DNA of 64,000 nt from Paenibacillus sp. FSL R5-0490. GTDB taxonomy: Bacteria > Bacillota > Bacilli > Bacillales > Cytobacillaceae. Within the stretch, counting starts at the first letter, position 1, and every line of letters starts with the position of its first letter. Of this stretch, positions 43,588 to 51,613 are shown in pieces. The DNA is taken from contig NZ_MRTQ01000006.1 of assembly GCF_001956215.1 (NCBI RefSeq), positions 1 to 64,000 on the forward strand. Reading direction: 5' to 3'. Under the pieces are notes generated by a model. That model saw only the letters and a list, made by a program, of their open reading frames with translations. It ran no database searches and was not told where the DNA came from. The position numbers and the translations under genes were made by a program.

Positions 43588-44190
43588 TTGGAGAAGATTC
43601 TTAACGAAATTTTAAGTACATTGAAGGATCATTCAAAGAGGTTTGATGGAATTGACGAGAAGTTCGATTCGTTTGATAAAAGATTCGACTCTATGGACAA
43701 GAAATTTGATTCGATTGATGAGAAATTTGAGTCGATTGACCAGAGATTTGAATCGATAGATCAGAAATTTGATTCGATTGATACAAAGTTTGATTTGATT
43801 GATCAGAGGTTTGATTCAATAGATAAGAGGTTTGATTCGATTGACCATGAAATCTTTGATGTTAAAAGCAGACTTGGAAATGTTGAGAATAGGCTTGGGA
43901 ATGTTGAGAACAGGCTTGGGAATGTTGAGAACAGGATTGGAAATGTTGAGAACAGGATTGGGAATGTTGAAAATAAAATTGAAGCACTGTCTGAACAAAT
44001 AGAGAACAATGCGACCGAATTCAGAAGCCAGTTTAAGCATATTGAAGTAAAGCTGGATCAGCATGAAGAAACTTTTAACATCATCTCTGACGCAATAAAA
44101 GGCACAAAAATTGATATCGTTCACCTCAGTGAAAAGAGCGGGGTTCAAGAAATGGAAATAAACCAGCTCAAAAAGCGTATCCACTCCTAG
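43588..44190 (+). CDS. Heptad-repeat coiled-coil protein
   Basis: The 200-aa protein is built of exact seven-residue units: ten of the type FDSIDKR (residues 19-88), one linker (IFDVKSR), six of the type LGNVENR/IGNVENR (96-137), and then an ordinary coiled coil to the end. Hydrophobic residues fall at the a and d positions, so it should form a long rod. There is no signal peptide or membrane helix. The start is TTG 43588 after a perfect AAGGAGGTGA. Similar repeat proteins of unknown role occur in Bacillaceae. It is inserted, on the opposite strand, into an otherwise conserved secA-prfB-yvjA order. Confidence 0.8.
   Translation: MEKILNEILSTLKDHSKRFDGIDEKFDSFDKRFDSMDKKFDSIDEKFESIDQRFESIDQKFDSIDTKFDLIDQRFDSIDKRFDSIDHEIFDVKSRLGNVENRLGNVENRLGNVENRIGNVENRIGNVENKIEALSEQIENNATEFRSQFKHIEVKLDQHEETFNIISDAIKGTKIDIVHLSEKSGVQEMEINQLKKRIHS
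43642..43851 (+). repeat. Ten 21-bp tandem repeats (FDSIDKR type)
   Basis: Each unit resembles TTTGATTCGATTGATAAGA and encodes F-[DE]-S-I-D-x-[KR]. Units differ by synonymous and conservative changes, so the array is not brand new, but the identical phase makes slippage or recombination likely. Confidence 0.85.
43873..43998 (+). repeat. Six 21-bp tandem repeats (LGNVENR type)
   Basis: Units of the form CTTGGGAATGTTGAGAACAG are nearly identical at the DNA level, suggesting recent expansion relative to the first array. Confidence 0.85.
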
Positions 44191-44229
44191 AGCATTCCCC
44201 ATTCACCGGCTAGCTCAGTTAAAATCCCA

Positions 44230-44272
44230 TAAAAAATAAGCCTATGCCGGTAGTATGCCAGCATAGGCTTTC
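44230..44272. terminator. Bidirectional terminator between prfB and the heptad gene
   Basis: AAGCCTATGCCGG pairs with CCAGCATAGGCTT with one mismatch; T-runs lie on both sides (TTATTTTTTAT on the minus strand). Confidence 0.85.
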
Positions 44273-44277
44273 TTGCA

Positions 44278-45391
44278 TTAATCCTGTGGCAAAATCAATT
44301 TTGACCGCAAGTATGCGTTAATAAACATATCCAAATCTCCATCCATAACTCCCTGGACGTTTCCTACCTCCGTGTTGGTGCGGTGGTCTTTTACCATGGA
44401 ATATGGGTGGAAAACATAGGAGCGGATCTGGCTTCCCCAGCCGATGTCTTTTTGTTCACCGCGGATTTCAGCCAATTCTGCTTCCTGCTCCTCGATTTTC
44501 TTTTGATAAAGCTTTGCTTGGAGCATCTTCATGGCACGTTCACGGTTTTTAATCTGGGAACGCTCTGTCTGGCAGGTTACCACGACATTTGTCGGCAAGT
44601 GGGTGATTCGGACAGCAGAATCAGTTGTGTTGATATGCTGACCGCCGGCGCCGCTTGCACGGTATGTGTCGATTTTGAGGTCTTCGGTACGGATATCAAT
44701 TTCAATTTCATCATTGAATTCCGGCATCACTTCACAGGAAACGAATGAAGTATGGCGGCGTCCTGATGAATCAAATGGAGAAATCCTGACAAGGCGGTGC
44801 ACCCCTTTTTCCGCCTTCAAGTAGCCATAAGCATTATGTCCCTTGATGCTTAGCGTAACACTCTTGATCCCCGCTTCATCTCCCGGAAGGTAATCCAGGG
44901 TTTCCACCTTGAAGCCTTTCTTCTCTGCCCAGCGTGTGTACATGCGAAGCAGCATGCTGCCCCAGTCCTGTGACTCGGTTCCGCCTGCACCTGGATGCAG
45001 TTCAAGAATGGCATTGTTTTTATCATATTCTTCGCTTAAAAGAAGCTGAAGCTCAAAATCGTTCAGGCGCTTTACCAGGTCCTTGAGCTCTTCCTCAAGA
45101 TCGGCCTGCAATTCTGCGTCGCTCTCTTCTTTTACGAGCTCATAAGTTAATTCCAGATTCTCAAACACTTCGTATAAATCGTGGAATTCAACTACCTGGT
45201 CTTTCAGTGAGTTTGATTCGCTGATCACAATCTGTGCCGCCTGCTGATCATCCCAGAATCCAGGCTGCAGCATGACATCATCAAGCTCAGCGATGCGTGC
45301 CTCTTTGTTTTCTAAGTCAAAGAGACCCCCTAAAGTCCGCTAAAATCTTAGCTGTTTTTTCAAGTTCATTTCGAATATCTGCTAATTCCAT
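44278..45391 (-). CDS. prfB: Peptide chain release factor 2 (programmed +1 frameshift)
   Basis: Terminates translation at UGA and UAA. The gene is in two frames: 24 codons from ATG 45391 to CTT 45320-45322, an in-frame TGA (45317-45319), then the main frame from 45318 to the stop at 44278, giving 370 aa in all. The site reads AGGGGG-TCT-CTT-TGA-C, with the internal Shine-Dalgarno 3 nt before CTT, as in E. coli and Bacillus. The GGQ motif ([15 protein letters not shown]) and the SPF recognition tripeptide ([11 protein letters not shown]) are intact. Ribosome pausing at the UGA when RF2 is scarce drives the shift, an autoregulatory loop. Confidence 0.97.
45317..45331 (-). promoter_or_regulatory. 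RF2 programmed frameshift signal
   Basis: AGGGGG (45331-45326), a 3-nt spacer, CTT and TGA followed by C form the canonical recoding site. Confidence 0.97.
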
Positions 45392-45488
45392 TTTGGTCAC
45401 CTCAAAAATTATTTTTACCTATTATAGCGTGATTATCTGTAAAAGCCTATATCAGCATATGCCTATACAAGCTTTTTCCAAAGAGAGA

Positions 45489-45511
45489 AGCCGGCAAAGC
45501 TGTTGCCGGCT
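45489..45511 (-). terminator. Hairpin terminator after secA
   Basis: AGCCGGCAA pairs perfectly with TTGCCGGCT around a 5-nt loop, followed on the minus strand by TCTCTCTTT. The T-run is weak, so some readthrough into prfB is possible. Confidence 0.7.
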
Positions 45512-45519
45512 CGGGTGTT

Positions 45520-48033
45520 TTATTTCTCTGCTCCACAGCAGTTTTTATATTTCTTGCCGCTTCCGCAGATGCATTGGTCATTCCGTCCAACATCCATCTG
45601 TTTGACGACAGGTTTCTTCTTAACCTTTTCGCCGTCTTCTTTCGGGTTGACAGCCTGGCCTTTGGCCACTTCCTGGCGCTCGAGGTTGTTGCGGATTTCA
45701 GCTTTCATAATGTACTTGGCTACATCTTCTTCGATGGAAGCAATCATGTTTTCAAACATCGCAAAGCCTTCACCCTGGTACTCGCGGAGCGGATCGGTCT
45801 GGCCATACGCACGCAGATGGATTCCCTGGCGAAGCTGATCCATTGCGTCGATGTGATCCATCCACTTGGAGTCAACGGCACGAAGCACGATAACTTTTTC
45901 AAATTCACGCATCTGCTCAGGGCTAAGCATTTCTTCTTTTTCATTATAGCGTTCTTTAACCTTGGCAAAAATAGTTTCGGCGATTTCCTCCGTATCCTTG
46001 CCGCGGATGTCATTTACAGTAAGGTCGCCTTCATTCAGAAGGTTTCCATTAACATAGTCAATGATACCCTGCAGGTTCCAGTTTTCCTCATCTTCATGTC
46101 CAGGTGCATAACCTTCCACATTGCGCTGGATGCTGGTCATGATCATTTTTTCAACGATCTCTCTCAAGTTCTCAGATTCCAGGACTTCGTTTCGCTGACC
46201 GTAAAGAATCTCACGCTGCTGACGAAGAACATCGTCGTAAGAAAGAAGCTGCTTACGGGCATCGAAGTTGTTGCCCTCAACGCGTTTTTGCGCAGATTCA
46301 ACAGCTCTTGAAACCATTTTACTCTGGATTGGCTGAGTGTCATCCATTCCAAGGCGTTCCATCATCGATTTCATATTGTCAGAACCGAAACGGCGCATCA
46401 ACTCATCTTCCATGGAAAGGTAGAATTGCGTGACACCAGGATCTCCCTGACGTCCGGAACGTCCGCGGAGCTGGTTATCAATACGTCTGCTTTCATGACG
46501 CTCTGTACCAATAACGCAAAGACCGCCAATTTCCTTTACACCTTCACCCAGCTTAATATCCGTACCGCGACCTGCCATGTTTGTGGCAATCGTTACAGCA
46601 CCCTGCTTACCGGCATCCAGGATGATTTCCGCTTCACGGCCATGGTTCTTCGCATTTAGGACGTTATGCGGAACACCTTTTTTGCTCAGATATTTAGAGA
46701 TGATTTCAGATGTTTCGATCGCCACTGTACCGACGAGTACAGGCTGTCCTTTTTTATGACGCTCGGCAATATCTTCTACGACAGCACGGAATTTTCCATC
46801 CATTGTGGCATAAATTAAATCTGCTCTGTCATCACGGGCGATCGGACGATTTGTCGGAATCACCACAACGTTCATATTGTAGATATTTCGGAATTCCTCT
46901 TCTTCCGTTTTCGCCGTACCAGTCATACCGGCGAGCTTTTCGTACATACGGAAATAGTTCTGGAATGTAATCGTTGCAAGGGTCATGCTTTCGTTCTGGA
47001 TTTCAAGGCCTTCCTTCGCTTCGATAGCCTGGTGAAGCCCATCGCTGTATCGGCGGCCCTTCATCAGACGGCCTGTAAATTGGTCAACGATGACAATTTC
47101 ATCGTCCTGAACAACATAATCGACATCCAGATGCATGCTGGAATGTGCCTTTAATGCCTGTGTAATATGGTGGTTAAGTGCGACATGCGAAATGTCGAAA
47201 AGGTTATCGATTCCAAAAGCCTTCTCTGCTTTCGTCATCCCTTCTTCAGTCAGCTGCACGCCTTTTGTTTTTTCATCATAGGTGAAGTCTTCATCTTTTT
47301 TCAGGCGGCTGACAAACGCATTGGCCTGAATATAAAGCTGTGTAGACTTTTGGGCTGAGCCGGAAATGATCAGCGGTGTACGCGCTTCGTCAATAAGGAT
47401 GGAGTCAACCTCATCGATTACGGCATAGTGAAGAGGTCGCTGAACCTTCTGCTCTTTGTAAAGAACCATGTTATCGCGAAGGTAATCAAACCCAAGCTCA
47501 TTGTTTGTGCTGTATGTGATATCAGCCGCATAGGCAGCCTGCTTTTCTTCTTTGGAAAGTCCGTTTAAGTTAAGGCCAACACTCAGGCCAAGGAATTCAT
47601 AAAGCTGACCCATTTCAGTGGCATCACGGCTTGCAAGATATTCGTTGACTGTAACAACGTGCACGCCTTTGCCAGTTAAGGCATTAAGGTAAACCGGCAT
47701 AGTTGCAGTCAGGGTTTTACCTTCACCCGTTTTCATCTCGGAAATGTTGCCGTCATGAAGGGAAATCCCCCCCATTAACTGAACCGGATACGGATATAAG
47801 CCAAGAACACGCTTTGCTCCTTCACGGACAACCGCAAAGGCTTCAGTCAGCAGATCATCAACGGTTTCGCCCTTTTGATAGCGGGCTTTGAATTCTTCCG
47901 TTTTCTCGCGCAGCTGCTCGTCCGATAATTTTTCCATATCAGATGCAAGGGCATCGATTTCCTCTGCCATTTTGGTGAGGCGTTTCAGTTCGCGTTTATT
48001 TTGATCAAACACTTTATTTAAAATCCCAAGCAT
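45520..48033 (-). CDS. secA: Preprotein translocase ATPase SecA
   Basis: Motor of the Sec pathway that pushes preproteins through SecYEG. The 837-aa protein has the DEAD motor with [15 protein letters not shown] (about 100), [13 protein letters not shown] (about 207), the second nucleotide-binding domain with [13 protein letters not shown] (about 485) and a C-terminal zinc tail with [14 protein letters not shown], which binds SecB or membrane partners. Length agrees with B. subtilis SecA (841 aa). It precedes prfB as in Bacillus. Confidence 0.98.
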   Translation of the reverse strand: MLGILNKVFDQNKRELKRLTKMAEEIDALASDMEKLSDEQLREKTEEFKARYQKGETVDDLLTEAFAVVREGAKRVLGLYPYPVQLMGGISLHDGNISEMKTGEGKTLTATMPVYLNALTGKGVHVVTVNEYLASRDATEMGQLYEFLGLSVGLNLNGLSKEEKQAAYAADITYSTNNELGFDYLRDNMVLYKEQKVQRPLHYAVIDEVDSILIDEARTPLIISGSAQKSTQLYIQANAFVSRLKKDEDFTYDEKTKGVQLTEEGMTKAEKAFGIDNLFDISHVALNHHITQALKAHSSMHLDVDYVVQDDEIVIVDQFTGRLMKGRRYSDGLHQAIEAKEGLEIQNESMTLATITFQNYFRMYEKLAGMTGTAKTEEEEFRNIYNMNVVVIPTNRPIARDDRADLIYATMDGKFRAVVEDIAERHKKGQPVLVGTVAIETSEIISKYLSKKGVPHNVLNAKNHGREAEIILDAGKQGAVTIATNMAGRGTDIKLGEGVKEIGGLCVIGTERHESRRIDNQLRGRSGRQGDPGVTQFYLSMEDELMRRFGSDNMKSMMERLGMDDTQPIQSKMVSRAVESAQKRVEGNNFDARKQLLSYDDVLRQQREILYGQRNEVLESENLREIVEKMIMTSIQRNVEGYAPGHEDEENWNLQGIIDYVNGNLLNEGDLTVNDIRGKDTEEIAETIFAKVKERYNEKEEMLSPEQMREFEKVIVLRAVDSKWMDHIDAMDQLRQGIHLRAYGQTDPLREYQGEGFAMFENMIASIEEDVAKYIMKAEIRNNLERQEVAKGQAVNPKEDGEKVKKKPVVKQMDVGRNDQCICGSGKKYKNCCGAEK

Positions 48034-48300
48034 TAAAAACGCTCCTTTATGTTTGATATGACAGCTCTTTATTCAGTGCTGGACATATCTGATTTCATAG
48101 TTAATATCATTGCACAGGTAGTAATAGATTCGCTGTTTCCCGGCTGAATCCTCCTATGAAAATTCACATTATTTCTTATTAATATTACCACTTTGAGAGG
48201 GGGGTGACAACTTATGCCGCATGCGGGGTAATTCGGGATTGTTAGTTTGATGATTGGGGTACTGGTTTTCGTTTGGGGGCTGGGTGGCTTATAAGCGGGG

Positions 48301-48545
48301 CTGAGTCCGGAGTTAGCTTGGGTTCTGACTCAGGATGGCTTTTTACCAGGGCTGTGTCCGAAGTTGGCTTGGGTTCTGACTCAGGAGCGCTGTTTTCCTC
48401 CGGCTGTGTCCGAAGTTGGGCTGGGTTCTGACTCAGGATGGCCTATTACCTCGGTTTGTGTCCGAAGTTGGACTAGGTTCTGACTCAGGATGACTTTTTC
48501 CAGGGTCTTGTGTCCGAAGCGTGACTCCGGTTAGATTCAGACTAA
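48301..48545. repeat. Tandem ~52-bp repeats upstream of secA
   Basis: Four full units and one partial unit with the consensus GTGTCCGAAGTTGG...GGTTCTGACTCAGGATGGC, each about 52-53 bp. They are rich in G and T on this strand and lack open frames. In the first unit CTGAGTC and GACTCAG could pair. The array lies between the SEC-C gene terminator and secA; the rest of 48034-48300 holds secA leader sequence with no gene seen. Confidence 0.8.
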
Positions 48546-48554
48546 CATTCCCGC

Positions 48555-48588
48555 AAAAATAAAAACAGAGAGCAGCGATGCTCTCCAT
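48555..48588 (-). terminator. Terminator after the SEC-C gene
   Basis: GAGAGCA and TGCTCTC pair around a 4-nt loop, followed on the minus strand by TGTTTTTATTTTT. Confidence 0.85.
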
Positions 48589-48589
48589 T

Positions 48590-49639
48590 TTACGAATTCG
48601 ACGATTCAATTAGTTCAATAATAGTTTTCTCGACTGCGTCGTAAATCTCGCCATAATAAGTGGAAACCCGGTTCGCATTGATGCCGTATAATTCTCCGAA
48701 TTCTTTCTGAGTGAGATTTTCCTTTACAGGAGCAATTGTGCTTACAAGGTATCGGAGGCCGGCAACATAGTTATCAGGCTTTTTAACCTGTTTTCCGGTT
48801 TTCTCGATGTACTCCATCCAAAGTGAAAGTCCCATGCCGATCAGCCATGGTTCCTCACCGGCTTTTATCATATCGTCCCGGAACATGTCGGCAGCCTGCT
48901 CTGCACCCTTAGTAGGCCAGTCAAAATTGTCCATATTTGGGCCAGCTGATGATTTTGGCGTGTCATTCATAAGGTCAATGAGGAATTCAGCCATATATTC
49001 TTCAGAATTCTCATATCCGGATTCTTCGAAGGAGTATTGGATGTAATCTGCAAACTGTGCAGCATTATCTCCCGGCAGGTCAAATATAGCAGGAAATGCC
49101 ACATACTCTTCTCCATAAGGAAGCAGCATGGCAAAGGCAAAGTTCCCCTCCTTAACGTCCATATCACCAAATAGGGAGACATTGTAAACCTTCCCGGTCA
49201 GACAATCCTCGATAACTGCTTTGTCTTCAGTCACTTCAATTAAGTTTCCAGCTGCAGCTTTGCTGTCCTCCCACGACTTCAGAATGCTTTTTAAGCGAGG
49301 GCGCGTGACGGCTGGCAGCTTAGAATGAATGAACTCATCCATTACGGACTCCACATCATCCAGCGTTCCAAAAAGAACGTACCAGAAAGAGTGGACAAAT
49401 TCATAGAACTCTTTTTCCTGCGGTTCAATGTCTTCAAGTATATCCAGAAGGTCCTTGAAATCCTCTTTCATGTCATCCGCAAAGTGAGTAAGTGCAAACA
49501 CCCTTGCTTCCTTTTGAAGCTCAAGAACTTCGTGATTCATTACATCCTTAATTGAAACGGCATCTCTGCTGCCGCAGCACTTTTTATATTTTTTTCCGCT
49601 CCCGCATGGGCACGGTTCGTTTCTGCTTACTTTTGACAT
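48590..49639 (-). CDS. SEC-C motif protein, 349 aa
   Basis: The N-terminus is a SEC-C zinc motif almost identical to the SecA tail ([17 protein letters not shown], residues 7-23). The remaining 325 residues are a mostly helical, acidic domain not recognised, ending in a helix-turn-helix-like segment (LTQKEFGELYGINANRVSTYY, in two parts near 320-340). There is no signal peptide. It is 21 nt downstream of the UPF0158 gene and ends the primase-helicase gene set. SEC-C proteins are seen near nuclease/helicase defence genes and in ribosome-linked YecA-like proteins; no function is assigned. Confidence 0.8.
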   Translation of the reverse strand: MSKVSRNEPCPCGSGKKYKKCCGSRDAVSIKDVMNHEVLELQKEARVFALTHFADDMKEDFKDLLDILEDIEPQEKEFYEFVHSFWYVLFGTLDDVESVMDEFIHSKLPAVTRPRLKSILKSWEDSKAAAGNLIEVTEDKAVIEDCLTGKVYNVSLFGDMDVKEGNFAFAMLLPYGEEYVAFPAIFDLPGDNAAQFADYIQYSFEESGYENSEEYMAEFLIDLMNDTPKSSAGPNMDNFDWPTKGAEQAADMFRDDMIKAGEEPWLIGMGLSLWMEYIEKTGKQVKKPDNYVAGLRYLVSTIAPVKENLTQKEFGELYGINANRVSTYYGEIYDAVEKTIIELIESSNS

Positions 49640-49660
49640 TCTTTAAATCCTCTCAATCTC

Positions 49661-50053
49661 TTATAATGCTTTAAGCCACTTCTCTATTTCCCTTTTTGCA
49701 TATGAGTGTTCAAATGCGTTCCATTCATCCCATAACTCTGTTTCATAAAGGGCATCTTTAAAGTGACTGAATGGCTTTTTATGACTCAAGGCCAGCCGGA
49801 AAACTTCAGCAGCCTTTTCACTATCAAGGCTTTCCGCAAATGATTCTCTCAATTTATAGGCTTCAAAGCTATCCATCTTAGGGACTGCTTTATATCTTTC
49901 ATCACTTTCTTCGTCATCCCAGTCAATACCTGGCTCCCCTGTAATGGCAGGGTCTTCATCAAGCACTGCCTTTTTTTCAGCCAAGTCATAATAGAAAGCA
50001 AAAGAATGATCTCCTTCTAAATAAGCTTCAATCAGCTCTTCCACATCGTGCAT
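49661..50053 (-). CDS. UPF0158 family protein
   Basis: The 130-aa protein fits the UPF0158 pattern: a variable acidic N-terminal half, then SFEAYKLRESFAESL (about 62-77), ALSHKKPFSHFKDALYE (about 87-103) and a final LWDEWNAFEHSYAKREIEKWL. The function of the family is unknown. AAGGAG lies 9 nt before the ATG. A terminator-like hairpin lies just upstream at 50130-50155, so this gene and the SEC-C gene may be a subunit of the larger set. Confidence 0.75.
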   Translation of the reverse strand: MHDVEELIEAYLEGDHSFAFYYDLAEKKAVLDEDPAITGEPGIDWDDEESDERYKAVPKMDSFEAYKLRESFAESLDSEKAAEVFRLALSHKKPFSHFKDALYETELWDEWNAFEHSYAKREIEKWLKAL

Positions 50054-50129
50054 TCTACCACGCTCCTTCTGGTTAATCCACTGTTAATCAACAGTTTGGA
50101 CAATTTACCAGCAGATAAACTGCAAAGAA

Positions 50130-50155
50130 CAAATAAATGCCTGAATGATCAGGCA
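50130..50155 (-). terminator. Terminator-like hairpin at the 3' end of the zinc-ribbon gene
   Basis: TGCCTGA and TCAGGCA pair around ATGA, followed on the minus strand by TTTATTTG. The stop codon of the 88-aa gene lies inside the hairpin. Confidence 0.55.
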
Positions 50156-50415
50156 CCTGTCATCTTCTTATATTCTTCAGCTGTTCCAGGAAAAAAGACC
50201 TCATCTTCTCCGTCATCTATTAATCTATCGCATTTTGGACAGGAAATGAAGGTATCATCAGTATGAAAACCGGTATAGCCATGAGTCATTTCTTGTAAAT
50301 CCCATATGGTTTCCCAATCCATTTCAAAGGTATGGCTGCAGTGTTTGCAGTGAAATTCACATGTTCCGAAGTCTTCTTTTTTCTTTTTATTCTTTTTTGG
50401 CTTTCTTTTCCCCAA
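50149..50415 (-). CDS. Small zinc-ribbon protein, 88 aa
   Basis: A very basic start (MGKRKPKKNKKKK) is followed by two cysteine clusters, CEFHCKHC (about 19-26) and CPKC (about 60-63), which look like a treble-clef or zinc-ribbon, possibly nucleic-acid binding. Not otherwise recognised. The start is TTG 50415, with GAGGTGAGG just upstream, 11 nt after the stop of the HEAT/SEC-C gene, so the two are likely co-transcribed. Confidence 0.7.
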   Translation of the reverse strand: MGKRKPKKNKKKKEDFGTCEFHCKHCSHTFEMDWETIWDLQEMTHGYTGFHTDDTFISCPKCDRLIDDGEDEVFFPGTAEEYKKMTGA

Positions 50416-50426
50416 TTACCTCACCT

Positions 50427-51593
50427 CTAATTCAGACAGCATTTTTTAAATTTTTTTCCGCTTCCGCAAGGACAGGGATCATTTCGGCCAGCTTTTAGGT
50501 CTGGAGATTTATTGAGGGGAATAAGCCCAGCATCCATTCTTTCCTGAATAACCCGCTGCTTTTCAACCTCTTTTTTTAACCTTCTCTCCAGTTCATCGAT
50601 CAGCGGATGATCAATTCCGTTTATTTTTACGTTTGCATAAAACGATTCCTTTAAATCAAGTATGCTGGAATCAAAGCCTTTTTTCAGCATACTTTCCACT
50701 AGCGGAATACCCTTTACAGAAAGCTGCTGGCATAATGCGTCGGCGATAACCGTTTTAATGTCGGTTCTATCAGTTTCATTAAAAAGCCTTAATAACGCCG
50801 CTTCTGCTTCAGAAGCTTTAATTTTAGCCAAAATATCAACGGCAAAAAAACAGGCATTTTCATGGAGCGCAGCCTCTTCCACTGCTTTAACAACAGCCGG
50901 TGTTCCAATTTTGATAAGTGCTTTAGCAGCCTCCTCAACGGCCACGTCCTCTTCTGTCTTTAAAATCATGATTAAATCGGGAACTAATGAATCTAAACGC
51001 AATTCACCCGCTAAAAATATCTTATAGATTCCATCATAAGGAATGAAAGAATGGTCCTGAATATAACTCCTCAGACTGTTTACTGTTTCTGCTTCGGAAA
51101 TTTCATTACGAAGAAGAAGCTCCCTCAGCATTTGCTTTCCAAGCTTAAAAAGTGAATCATTAAAATAATTGCTTTCAAGCTGAACAATGACTGATTGCAG
51201 CTGATGATGCAATTCCGGGGTTTCAGACTGCTTGATTTCCCCAAGAACTTTATAATATTCCTGATTTGTATAAGGCATCTTTTCTTTATACTTCAATTGA
51301 AGTTCAACCGGTGCATTTGCAGCCAGCCGCAAAAAATAAATAAGATGTTCATGTTCTATATCCAATCTGCTCATAATCTCCTGCATGCCCTTTTCAGCAA
51401 TTGGCATAAAATCGATATGAGGCAAAATGGAAGCCGGAAAAAGATCACTCTGTCCTTTATCGTAAGCATCCAAAGCAATTAAAAACGTATCCTCAGTTGC
51501 CAAAAAACTATCCTTCAATATCGTGACAGCATATTGCTGTACAAACGGATCTTCACTTAAAATTGCTGATTCAATTTTCTTCAGAAATTCCAC
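50427..51593 (-). CDS. HEAT-like repeat protein with C-terminal SEC-C motif
   Basis: The 388-aa protein is built of helical HEAT/ARM-like repeats (clearest around 205-300: AVEEAAKALIKIGTPAVVKA and ALHENACFFAVDILAKI) and ends with a SEC-C zinc motif NDPCPCGSGKKFKKCC. It probably acts as a scaffold or adaptor with a nucleic-acid or protein-binding zinc tail. It begins about 20 nt after the primase-helicase stop, indicating an operon. GTG 51593 is preferred to TTG 51605, whose ribosome site (AGAAAGG) would touch the codon; this is uncertain. Exact partners are unknown. Confidence 0.75.
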   Translation of the reverse strand: MEFLKKIESAILSEDPFVQQYAVTILKDSFLATEDTFLIALDAYDKGQSDLFPASILPHIDFMPIAEKGMQEIMSRLDIEHEHLIYFLRLAANAPVELQLKYKEKMPYTNQEYYKVLGEIKQSETPELHHQLQSVIVQLESNYFNDSLFKLGKQMLRELLLRNEISEAETVNSLRSYIQDHSFIPYDGIYKIFLAGELRLDSLVPDLIMILKTEEDVAVEEAAKALIKIGTPAVVKAVEEAALHENACFFAVDILAKIKASEAEAALLRLFNETDRTDIKTVIADALCQQLSVKGIPLVESMLKKGFDSSILDLKESFYANVKINGIDHPLIDELERRLKKEVEKQRVIQERMDAGLIPLNKSPDLKAGRNDPCPCGSGKKFKKCCLN

Positions 51594-51613
51594 TATAATG
51601 TTCAACCTTTCTA

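Noticed and set aside
43803-44202. Open frames antisense to the heptad-repeat gene
   Set aside because: They arise from the 21-bp periodicity; the plus-strand frame has the ribosome site, promoter and coiled-coil logic.
45574-46311. 245-codon frame antisense to secA
   Set aside because: It is fully contained in the secA coding region with no ribosome site and no family resemblance.
48301-48545. CRISPR-like array
   Set aside because: The units are contiguous, diverged 52-bp repeats without unique spacers of constant length, and no cas genes are present.
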